Source of the DNA: JASLBX01 sp035762665
GTDB lineage: Bacteria > Actinomycetota > Actinomycetes > Jiangellales > Jiangellaceae
NCBI GenBank assembly: GCA_035762665.1
Contig: DASTNZ010000057.1
Coordinates: forward strand, 19,389 to 83,388
Length of the DNA stretch: 64,000 nt
Reading direction: 5' to 3'
In this document: in pieces, positions 57,850 through 64,000 of the stretch
Numbering within the stretch: position 1 is the stretch's first letter
Layout: every line of letters starts with the position of its first letter
Program-made: the position numbers and the translations under genes
The notes under the pieces: generated by a model
Told to the model about the DNA's origin: nothing
The model's input: only the letters and a program-made list of their open reading frames with translations
The model's database searches: none

Positions 57850-59280
57850 ATGATCGGGGGAGATACGAAGAAGTGGATCGCCCTCGCGCTCCTGTGTGTG
57901 GTCCAGTTCATGGTCGTCCTCGACATAGCGATCGTGAACGTGGCCCTTCCGTCGATCCAGCGCGACCTCGGGTTCTCACAGGCCGACCTGCAATGGGTGA
58001 TCAGCGCTTACGCGCTCGTGTTCGGCGGATTCCTTCTCCTTGGAGGTCGGGCTGCCGATCTGTTCGGCCGGCGTAGAACCTTTCTCGTCGGTCTGGCTCT
58101 ATTCAGCATTGGTTCACTTCTCTGCGGGCTCGCCTGGGACGACTGGGTGCTGGTCGGCTCGCGCGGGGTGCAGGGATTGGGCGCGGCGATGGTCTCACCG
58201 GCCGCACTTTCGATCCTGATCACGACGTTCACCGAGGGCGGCGAGCGCAACACGGCCCTTGGCGTTTGGGGAGCGATTGGTGGGCTCGGCGCGGTGGGAG
58301 GCGTGCTGTTGGGCGGCATGCTTACCGATGCTCTCAGTTGGGAGTGGGTCTTCTTCGTGAACGTGCCGGTCGGCGTGATCGCGCTCGCGCTCGCACCCGC
58401 ATTGCTCACCGAGAGCCGCGACCGTCGAACTCGTGGGTTCGACCTGCCAGGGGCCCTGCTCGTGACGTCGGGCCTGGTCGTCCTGGTCTATGCGATCACC
58501 AACGCGCAGAGCCTCGGCTGGGCGTCGGGGGAGACGATCGGCCTGTTTGTCGGCGCGGCCGTGCTGCTGACCGCGTTCGTGGTTCAGGAAACGCGAACGA
58601 GCAGTCCCATCGTCTCGTTCTCGATCTTCCGCGTCCAGACGGTCACCGGCGCGAACGTTGCCGGGCTGATCCTCTCGGCGGCGCTCTTCTCCCAGTTCCT
58701 GATGACGACTCTCTACATGCAGCAGGTCCTCGGTTACTCGCCGATGCGCACCGGGGTGGCCTACCTGGCTGTCGCCGGAACGTCGGTCATCTGGGCCAAT
58801 GTCTCGGCACTGCTGGTCACGCGCGTCGGCGTGAGGCCGGTGCTCGCTACGGGAATGGCATCGCTTGTCGCGGGCAACCTACATCTCACGCAAATCTCGG
58901 TCGGGGGTTCGTACCTCGGCGACCTTCTTCCTGGGTTCCTGCTGATCGGGCTCGGCATCGGATTCTCGTTCGTCCCGATCTCAATTGCAGCGCTCGCCGG
59001 CGTCAGGGCTGCCGACGCGGGATTGGCCGCAGGACTGATCAACACCTCGCAGCAGATCGGTGGCGCGGTGGGCATCGCGACCCTCGCGACTATCGCGGCG
59101 TCGTCCACCCGGGATTCCCTCGCTGCGGGAGCCTCGGAAGCAGCCGCGCTGACGGAGGGTTTCATCTCGGCATTCTGGGGTGCGGCGGCTGCGGCAGCCG
59201 CTGGCCTCGCTGTCGCGTTGCTCCTCATTCGCCGGCAAATCCCGGAGGTGGCCGCCGAGCCGGTGACGGAACTCGTGTAG
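57850..59280 (+). CDS. MFS drug:proton antiporter, 14-TM DHA2 (EmrB/QacA) family
   Basis: A 476-residue transporter with about 14 hydrophobic helices. Motif D1 VVLDIAIVNVALPSIQRDLG, motif A GGRAADLFGRRRTFLVG and motif C GPVGGVLLGG-like GGLGAVGGVLLGGMLTD are present. It exports lipophilic drugs using proton motive force. ATG 57850 is preceded by GGGGAGAG. The operator in the upstream gap ties it to the divergent MarR gene. Confidence 0.93.
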   Translation: MIGGDTKKWIALALLCVVQFMVVLDIAIVNVALPSIQRDLGFSQADLQWVISAYALVFGGFLLLGGRAADLFGRRRTFLVGLALFSIGSLLCGLAWDDWVLVGSRGVQGLGAAMVSPAALSILITTFTEGGERNTALGVWGAIGGLGAVGGVLLGGMLTDALSWEWVFFVNVPVGVIALALAPALLTESRDRRTRGFDLPGALLVTSGLVVLVYAITNAQSLGWASGETIGLFVGAAVLLTAFVVQETRTSSPIVSFSIFRVQTVTGANVAGLILSAALFSQFLMTTLYMQQVLGYSPMRTGVAYLAVAGTSVIWANVSALLVTRVGVRPVLATGMASLVAGNLHLTQISVGGSYLGDLLPGFLLIGLGIGFSFVPISIAALAGVRAADAGLAAGLINTSQQIGGAVGIATLATIAASSTRDSLAAGASEAAALTEGFISAFWGAAAAAAAGLAVALLLIRRQIPEVAAEPVTELV

Positions 59281-59442
59281 ATCGCTCGCGTTCGCCTTCC
59301 CACCGAAGTGGCGCGTGCGGCGTTGCTTGCAGCGCGATCGCGCGCTCAGATGTCGGCTCGAATCCGACGAGAGGGCCGAGCCGGCGTTGTGGGACGCCAG
59401 CGGCGCTAGGCAACTCCGGCGTGTCGTGGCACGATCGTGTAG

Positions 59443-59892
59443 GTGACCAGCAGACCCGCCGCGGAGCAGCACCTGCGTGATCTCGCGCGGCTGCGCCGGG
59501 TCCGCGACCGGATCGATCGGGAGTACGCGCAGCCGCTGGACGTCGAGGCGCTCGCCCGCGGCGTGCACATGTCGGCCGGACATCTGAGCCGTGAGTTCCG
59601 GCTCGCCTACGGCGAGTCGCCGTACAGCTACCTGATGACGCGGCGCATCGAGCGCGCGATGGCGCTGCTGCGTCGTGGCGACCTCAGTGTCACCGAAGTC
59701 TGTTTCGCGGTCGGCTGCTCGTCGCTGGGCACGTTCAGCACTCGCTTTACCGAACTGGTCGGTATACCGCCCAGCACATACCGGCGCCACGCGGCGCGCG
59801 CCACGGCGGGGATGCCACCGTGCGTGGCGAAACAGGTCACCAGACCGATCAGGAATCGAGAAGCGCCGGTCAGCGAGCCGCAGTTAGCGTGA
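59443..59892 (+). CDS. AraC-family transcriptional regulator (DNA-binding domain only)
   Basis: A 149-residue protein that is essentially the two-HTH AraC domain (DVEALARGVHMSAGHLSREFRLAYGESPYSYLMTRRIERAMALL, then SVTEVCFAVGCSSLGTFSTRFTELVGIPPSTYRR) plus a tail GMPPCVAKQVTRPIRNREAPVSEPQLA. GTG 59443 follows CACGAT by 7 nt. Its stop overlaps the start region of the VOC gene. Pieces of its 3' end recur at 61798 and 62917 (see findings). Confidence 0.92.
   Translation: MTSRPAAEQHLRDLARLRRVRDRIDREYAQPLDVEALARGVHMSAGHLSREFRLAYGESPYSYLMTRRIERAMALLRRGDLSVTEVCFAVGCSSLGTFSTRFTELVGIPPSTYRRHAARATAGMPPCVAKQVTRPIRNREAPVSEPQLA
59885..59890 (+). promoter_or_regulatory. -10 element (TAGCGT) of the first VOC gene
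   Basis: TAGCGT within the last codons of the AraC gene, 7 nt before ATG 59898; duplicated at 61842. Confidence 0.5.
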
Positions 59893-59897
59893 CCGTC

Positions 59898-60308
59898 ATG
59901 GACATCACCATCTACGAGACCTTCCTCCCGCACACCGACCCGGACGCATCCCTGGCCTTCTATCGCGACGCCCTCGATTTCGAGGTCCGCAACGACGTTG
60001 GATACGGCGGGATGCGCTGGATCACAGTCGGCCCCGCCGACCAGCGCGGCACGTCCATCGTTCTCTACCCGCCGGCCGCGTACCCCGGCATCACCGACGA
60101 CGAGCGCCGCACCATCGCCGAGATGATGGCCAAGGGCAGCTACGCCAGCATCAACCTGGCCACCGCCGACCTCGACAGCACCTTCGCGCGACTGCAGGCC
60201 AGCGGCGCCGAGTTCGTCCAGGAGCCGACCGAGCAGCCGTACGGCAGACGCGACTGCGCCTTCCGCGATCCCGCAGGCAACCTGATCCGCATCAACGAGC
60301 TGCGCTGA
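59898..60308 (+). CDS. VOC-family (glyoxalase/bleomycin resistance fold) protein, copy 1
   Basis: A 136-residue two-module VOC protein: MDITIYETFLPHTDPDASLAFYRDALDFEVRNDVGYGGMRWITVGP ... YGRRDCAFRDPAGNLIRINELR. Such proteins bind a metal and act as dioxygenases, isomerases or drug-binding proteins; no substrate can be read. ATG 59898 lies 7 nt after TAGCGT; GTG 59889 overlaps the AraC stop and is the alternative. It is about 80% identical to the copy at 61855. Confidence 0.88.
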   Translation: MDITIYETFLPHTDPDASLAFYRDALDFEVRNDVGYGGMRWITVGPADQRGTSIVLYPPAAYPGITDDERRTIAEMMAKGSYASINLATADLDSTFARLQASGAEFVQEPTEQPYGRRDCAFRDPAGNLIRINELR

Positions 60309-60536
60309 GCCGTCCGCATCGCAGCCATGACCTCAGCTCGACCTGCTGTTCGACCGGCCAGCGCCGTCGGGCGCTCTCAGCCTGGCTCGCGCGACGATCA
60401 AGGCACATATCGGGGAACCGGTTCCGACGTCTTGAAGGGACGAAGACGCCGCGCTCATCGGGACCGGCCGGATGCCCGCTCCGGACGGCCTGGACTCACT
60501 CGCGTCCAGGCGCCGACGTCCCGAGGAGACCAGCCC

Positions 60537-61844
60537 ATGACCGCCACCGCAACCCGCGAGGCCAACCAGTCCTACCGCGAGGTTCTGCGCAACCGGCGGG
60601 TAGCTGGTCTCCTGCTAGGCGATCTGCTCGCCAACGTCGGCGTCGGCATGATCCTCGTGGCCATGCCCGTGCAGACGCTCTCAATCCACGGCGACGTCCC
60701 GACGGCAATCGCTATCGGCATGGTCGAAGCGGCACCATTCGTCCTGTCCACCATCCTGGCGCTGGCCATCGGACTAGGACGAGTGCGGATGCCGCCGCGT
60801 AGGCTCTTGATCGCCGACTGCGTGTTGCGATCACTGACCTTCGCGTGCCTCGGTCTCCTAGCGTTGACTGACCAGCTCACGCTGCCTGTTCTCATCGTCG
60901 GACTTCTCCTGGGCGCGACCTTCCGGATGGCCGGATCAAGCAGTCGGCGTCTACTGGCCACGTCGATGGTGGACGACGCGGGTCGGTTCGCCGTCAATGG
61001 CTTGCTCGGCCTCAACGCCACTTTCGCGCTGTACATCGTGGGCCCGGTCCTGGGTGGGGTGATCGTCGCATCCACGAGCCCTGGCGTCGCCCTCTTCTTC
61101 GACGCCGGCGGTGCGCTGATCCTGCTGGCCGCTGTCGTCGCATTTGTCCCAGGCGTCATTAGGGATCAAGATGAACCCCGACGTCCACCGTCCCGCGAGT
61201 CGGGCTGGCGGATTCTGCGTCGGCGTCCGGTGGCCCCCCGTCTGTTGGTCGTCGAGTTCTTCTTCAACTTCTTCTACATGCCGATCGAGGTTGCCTTGCC
61301 GCTTTTCGTACGCGGGACGCTGGACGCAGACGCGTCCGGCCTGGGCCTGATGTGGGGCGCGTTAGGGGTTGGCGCGTTCGTCGGTGCCGCGCTTGTAAAC
61401 CAATTGCGGAACCTTCCGCAACGTCATCTCCTCATCGCAATCATCGCGTTGTGGGCACTATGTCCGATCGCGCTCGCCTCTGTCGGAAGTTTGACGGCCG
61501 CGATGATCGTGTTTGGGCTTGGTGGCTTGGTGTGGGCGCCGTTCACACCCGTCGCCTACAGCTTCTTGCAGTCTGGCCTTGCGCCCGACGAACAACAGCA
61601 GGTGGTAACACTCTGGACGACCGGCTCGATGGTGGCCGCCCCGCTCGGCCTGACGATCGGCGGCCCTCTTATCGAGCTGGCCGGAACTACCGGAGGGTTG
61701 GTGTTGTCCGGCGGGTTGACCTTGCTGCTGGTTCCGATCGCGGCCTTCGCCGTTCTGCGACGGACCCACCGGCGTAGGTCACACATCTCGCGAAACGCCA
61801 GACCGGTCAGGAATCGAGAAGCACGGGTCACGGGCGGCAGCTAG
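60537..61844 (+). CDS. MFS transporter with an AraC-derived C-terminal tail
   Basis: A 435-residue major facilitator of the macrolide-efflux-like type with about 12 hydrophobic helices (LLLGDLLANVGVGMILVAMPV; LVVEFFFNFFYMPIEVALPLFV). ATG 60537 follows CGAGGAG. The last ~18 residues (SRNARPVRNREARVTGGS) are not transporter sequence: they come from the duplicated AraC 3' end. The 70-codon upstream frame is unsupported; the 228-bp gap before it shows no gene. Confidence 0.87.
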   Translation: MTATATREANQSYREVLRNRRVAGLLLGDLLANVGVGMILVAMPVQTLSIHGDVPTAIAIGMVEAAPFVLSTILALAIGLGRVRMPPRRLLIADCVLRSLTFACLGLLALTDQLTLPVLIVGLLLGATFRMAGSSSRRLLATSMVDDAGRFAVNGLLGLNATFALYIVGPVLGGVIVASTSPGVALFFDAGGALILLAAVVAFVPGVIRDQDEPRRPPSRESGWRILRRRPVAPRLLVVEFFFNFFYMPIEVALPLFVRGTLDADASGLGLMWGALGVGAFVGAALVNQLRNLPQRHLLIAIIALWALCPIALASVGSLTAAMIVFGLGGLVWAPFTPVAYSFLQSGLAPDEQQQVVTLWTTGSMVAAPLGLTIGGPLIELAGTTGGLVLSGGLTLLLVPIAAFAVLRRTHRRRSHISRNARPVRNREARVTGGS

Positions 61845-61847
61845 CGT
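61798..61847 (+). repeat. AraC-tail/promoter repeat, copy 2
   Basis: CCAGACCGGTCAGGAATCGA + GAAGC (61798-61822) matches 59840-59864 with one mismatch and 63005-63029 exactly. It is followed by the -10 TAGCGT (61842-61847) and, 7 nt later, the ATG of VOC copy 2, just as in copy 1. Confidence 0.85.
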
Positions 61848-61854
61848 GACTGCC

Positions 61855-62265
61855 ATGGACATCACCATTCACGCGAGCTTCCTCCCGCACGACGACCCGG
61901 AGGCGTCCTTGGCCTTCTATCGCGACACCCTCGGCTTCGAGGTCCGCAACGACGTCGGACGCGGCAGGATGCGCTGGATCACGGTCGGCCCCGCCGACCA
62001 GCCCGGCACTTCCATCCTCCTGGCGCCGCCGGCCGCCGACCCCGGCATCACCGACGACGAGCGCCGCACCATCGCCGAGATGATGGCCAAGGGCACCTAC
62101 GGCTGGATCCTCCTGGCCACCGCCGACCTCGACGGCACCTTCGAACGGCTGCAGGCCAGCGACGCCGAGGTCGTCCAAGAGCCGACCGAGCAGCCCTACG
62201 GGGTCCGCGACTGCGCCTTCCGCGATCCGGCGGGCAACCTGATCCGCATCCAGGAGCAGCGCTGA
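61855..62265 (+). CDS. VOC-family protein, copy 2
   Basis: A 136-residue paralogue of the VOC protein at 59898 with the same length and ends (MDITIHASFLPHDDPEASLAFYRDTLGFEVRNDVG to FRDPAGNLIRIQEQR); differences cluster in the middle (LLAPPAADPG, YGWILLATADLDGTFERL). ATG 61855 lies 7 nt after the duplicated TAGCGT. The stop is followed by 127 bp without features before the convergent oxidase gene. Confidence 0.88.
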   Translation: MDITIHASFLPHDDPEASLAFYRDTLGFEVRNDVGRGRMRWITVGPADQPGTSILLAPPAADPGITDDERRTIAEMMAKGTYGWILLATADLDGTFERLQASDAEVVQEPTEQPYGVRDCAFRDPAGNLIRIQEQR

Positions 62266-62392
62266 GCCGTCCGGCGATCGCACCGGAGCTCAAGCGGGCT
62301 GGGACTCGTTCGACGCACGGAGGTGCTTCGCGATGGCTGGAAGGCTTGGGGCGGTGCAGGGGGCCGCCGCAGACTAACTCGCCGCGGCCTGG

Positions 62393-62827
62393 TCAGACCG
62401 AGTAGCTCAAGTCTTGTACAACCAAGGAATCGGGACGTAGCAGCAGCCACACGGTGCCCGTGTGGGCGGGATCGTCGTGCAGGTAGTGTCGGAAGCGACG
62501 GTCCCACCGTGTCTCGACCTGGCCAAGGTAACGGCTGAGCTTGCGCCGGCCCCGGGCGACGTCAAAGGGCAGGATCTCCGCGCGGCCACGCGCGATGACC
62601 TGCTGGACCAGGCCCGTGGCAAGGTCGCAGACGTCGACCACGATCGCGATGGCGGGGTCGGCCTGGACGCGGGCGGGCAGCGTGGCCCAGGGGCCGGTCA
62701 GGATCCAGAACGCCCCGTCTTCCCACAGGTACCAGGTTGGCCGGACGGTCGGGCCGCTGGTGGCGACCCGCGCGGTGAGCGGCTGGGCGAGGAAGGCGTC
62801 GACGTCAAAGGGTGGCGGCTGTGTCAC
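62393..62827 (-). CDS. Pyridoxamine-5'-phosphate-oxidase-like (FDOR/PPOX) flavin or F420 protein
   Basis: A 144-residue split-beta-barrel protein: FLAQPLTARVATSGPTVRPTWYLWEDGAFWILTGPW, then IAIVVDVCDLATGLVQQVIARGRAEIL and a helical HYLHDDPAHTGTVWLLLRPDSL end. This pattern is typical of actinobacterial PPOX-class proteins that bind F420 or FMN. GTG 62827 is used. It is transcribed toward the VOC copy 2 gene. Confidence 0.85.
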   Translation of the reverse strand: MTQPPPFDVDAFLAQPLTARVATSGPTVRPTWYLWEDGAFWILTGPWATLPARVQADPAIAIVVDVCDLATGLVQQVIARGRAEILPFDVARGRRKLSRYLGQVETRWDRRFRHYLHDDPAHTGTVWLLLRPDSLVVQDLSYSV

Positions 62828-62916
62828 CGGCTCATTCTCCGATCCCTCGCGACCCGTCGCGCGCAGGATTGCCGGTGGTCATCATCGTGCACGCAGGACA
62901 CGCGTGCGGAGCAGGT

Positions 62917-63051
62917 CGAACCTGGCCGGTGCCGCCCAGCGTCTCTCGGCGCCAGACGGCGCGGGCGACGGCGGGGATGCCGCCGTGGGTGGCGAACGAG
63001 GTGACCAGACCGGTCAGGAATCGAGAAGCACCGGCCCCCGAGCCGCACCTA
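62917..63051 (+). pseudogene. Remnant of the AraC gene 3' end, copy 3
   Basis: Translation gives PPSVSRRQTARATAGMPPWV then ANEVTRPVRNREAPAPEPHL, aligned to the AraC protein end PPSTYRRHAARATAGMPPCV / AKQVTRPIRNREAPVSEPQL. No HTH-coding part precedes it, so it is a 3' fragment of about 45 codons. It carries the third copy of the 25-nt repeat (63005-63029). Confidence 0.8.
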
Positions 63052-63055
63052 GGCT
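63050..63055 (+). promoter_or_regulatory. -10 element (TAGGCT) after the AraC remnant
   Basis: TAGGCT followed by 7 nt and then ATA where copies 1 and 2 have ATG; the VOC gene here starts 36 nt later with its own Shine-Dalgarno. Confidence 0.5.
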
Positions 63056-63098
63056 GGCTGCCATACGGGGACCGTCCCCGACAGGAAGGAGACAAGGT

Positions 63099-63512
63099 AT
63101 GAACGCGCACGTGAGCTCGATCCTCCTCGGGGTCCGGGACATGGACCGGTCCAAGCGGTTCTACACCGAGGGTCTGGGCTGGAAGGTCGAGCAGGACTAC
63201 GGCATCTCGGTGTTCTTCGAGCCGAACGGCGGCTCGCTCGTCGGCTTCTACGGCCGCGACGGCCTGGCCGCCGATAATGGCGTGAGCCCGGAGGGCAGCG
63301 GCTTCAGCGGGCTGGTCCTCAACTACGTCGTCCGCAGCGAGGCCCGGGTCGACGAGATCATGGCGGAGGCCGAGCAGGCCGGCGCCACGATCCTCAAGCC
63401 CGCCGCCACCCTGCAGTGGGGCGGGTACGGCGGTTCCTTCGCGGACCCGGACGGCTACATCTGGAGCATCGGCTACAGCGCCCAGGGAAAGGACCAGCCC
63501 TACGCGGAGTAG
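63099..63512 (+). CDS. VOC-family protein, unrelated to copies 1 and 2
   Basis: A 137-residue VOC protein: SSILLGVRDMDRSKRFYTEGLGWKVEQDYGISVFFEPNGGSLVGFYGRDGLAADNGV, ending SFADPDGYIWSIGYS. It belongs to a different VOC subgroup from the pair upstream. ATG 63099 is preceded by AGGAAGGAGAC, a strong ribosome site. The long upstream frame crosses the AraC remnant and is not part of it. Confidence 0.9.
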   Translation: MNAHVSSILLGVRDMDRSKRFYTEGLGWKVEQDYGISVFFEPNGGSLVGFYGRDGLAADNGVSPEGSGFSGLVLNYVVRSEARVDEIMAEAEQAGATILKPAATLQWGGYGGSFADPDGYIWSIGYSAQGKDQPYAE

Positions 63513-63575
63513 CCCGCCGCCAAGGGAGCTTCATGGCCAGCGCGGGCGACCCGGCGGTAGCTTGTGCCGCATCCC

Positions 63576-63779
63576 GTGTCCGACCTGACCACGGCCACGG
63601 CGGGGGACGTCGCCCTGCTCGGCGTCCTGCCGCACACCGACGGGGCCTCCTACGTTGGCTTCGAGGCCGCCGGTCAGCATGTCGGCATCACCAACCTCTT
63701 CAACCGGCTGAACGGCACGACCCGGCAGGCTCCTGCGGCTGAGACGATGATCGGGCGGATACCGAAGGGAGAATGGGTG
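63576..63779 (+). pseudogene. Possible VOC-protein fragment
   Basis: GTG 63576 opens a frame giving AGDVALLGVLPHTDGASYVG then FEAAGQHVGITNLFN, which resembles the middle of a VOC protein (DV..LG.LP..D..SYVGF...GQ.VG). It has no beginning or end of a VOC domain and runs in frame into the next gene. It may be a decayed fragment or chance. Confidence 0.35.
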
Positions 63780-64000
63780 ATGGCAACCGTACGAACGCAC
63801 CGATACACGCTCGCGCCTGACCAGCTAGAGAAGTTCCTCGCGCAGCGGGCCGAGCTCATCGGCCAGTGGCGTGCGGCAGGACTCGACCTGGTGGAGACTC
63901 GGCTGTATCGCCTCGAAGACGGGACCTACCTCGACATCTGGCGCTGGGCGTCGGACGAGGTGATGGCCAAGGCGTTCGAGATGATGGGTGAGCTTCCCCT
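63780..64000 (+). CDS. Small dimeric alpha/beta-barrel-like protein, 3' partial
   Basis: ATG 63780 (GTG 63777 also possible) follows GAAGGGAG and encodes MATVRTHRYTLAPDQLEKFL, QRAELIGQWRAAGLDLVETRLYRLEDGTYLDIWRWASDEVMAKAFEMMGELP, cut by the window edge. The beta-alpha-beta pattern with a Trp-rich strand resembles antibiotic-biosynthesis-monooxygenase-like proteins. It is in frame with the VOC fragment upstream. Confidence 0.6.
   Translation, partial: MATVRTHRYTLAPDQLEKFLAQRAELIGQWRAAGLDLVETRLYRLEDGTYLDIWRWASDEVMAKAFEMMGELP

Noticed and set aside
1..64000. CRISPR arrays, rRNA, complete tRNA genes, insertion sequences or prophage genes
   Set aside because: No regularly spaced repeats, transposase, integrase, phage structural genes or tRNA cloverleaf were found on reading both strands.

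Overview
The window is a GC-rich actinobacterial chromosome segment. It carries the complete Pup-proteasome locus (arc/mpa, dop, pup, prcB, prcA, pafA, pafB, pafC), then tatA-tatC, a diacylglycerol kinase, helY, a 5'-3' exonuclease and an M24 peptidase. From memory this is the gene order of the Mycobacterium tuberculosis Rv2119-Rv2089 region. The lnt/ppm1/fxsA/rbpA group is also typically actinobacterial. I do not assign a genus. No rRNA, complete tRNA, CRISPR array, insertion sequence or prophage was seen.

Layout. 0-3.3 kb: end of a DedA-family gene and a tldD-tldE pair. 3.3-6.1 kb: a compact operon of type III polyketide synthase, isoprenylcysteine-type methyltransferase and FAD monooxygenase, probably for a phenolic lipid or quinone. 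6.1-9 kb: a NarL-type two-component system and a RecB-like nuclease. 9-28 kb: site-2 protease, TrmI and the Pup-proteasome/Tat/helY core. 28-33.6 kb: exonuclease, M24 peptidase, class V aminotransferase, Lrp regulator, hydrolase, EamA transporter. 33.7-40 kb: a four-gene minus-strand operon (lysine 6-aminotransferase, ALDH7-like dehydrogenase, fused E1 2-oxoacid dehydrogenase, glutaryl-CoA dehydrogenase) that reads as the 2-aminoadipate route of lysine breakdown. 40-51 kb: amidohydrolase, lnt-ppm1-fxsA, rbpA, sugar dehydrogenase, deformylase, GDPD, and a divergent MarR/SDR pair. 51.5-64 kb: a more accessory part with an OtrA-like ribosomal protection protein, transporters, regulators, gene relics, and a duplicated AraC-VOC module.

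Two genome-style signals recur. First, most transcription units have a TANNNT -10 hexamer 6-8 nt before the start codon, implying widespread leaderless mRNAs; this also helps choose starts. Second, at least nine intergenic palindromes sit at or just after gene 3' ends. Most have TGATC/GATCA at the ends of their arms and a nested inner hairpin, but their arm sequences differ. I consider these the least explained structures here.

The Pup encoded here ends in Gly-Gly-Glu, so it should not need deamidation by Dop. The lysine operon offers a PDH/BCKDH-type fused E1 as a candidate 2-oxoadipate dehydrogenase.
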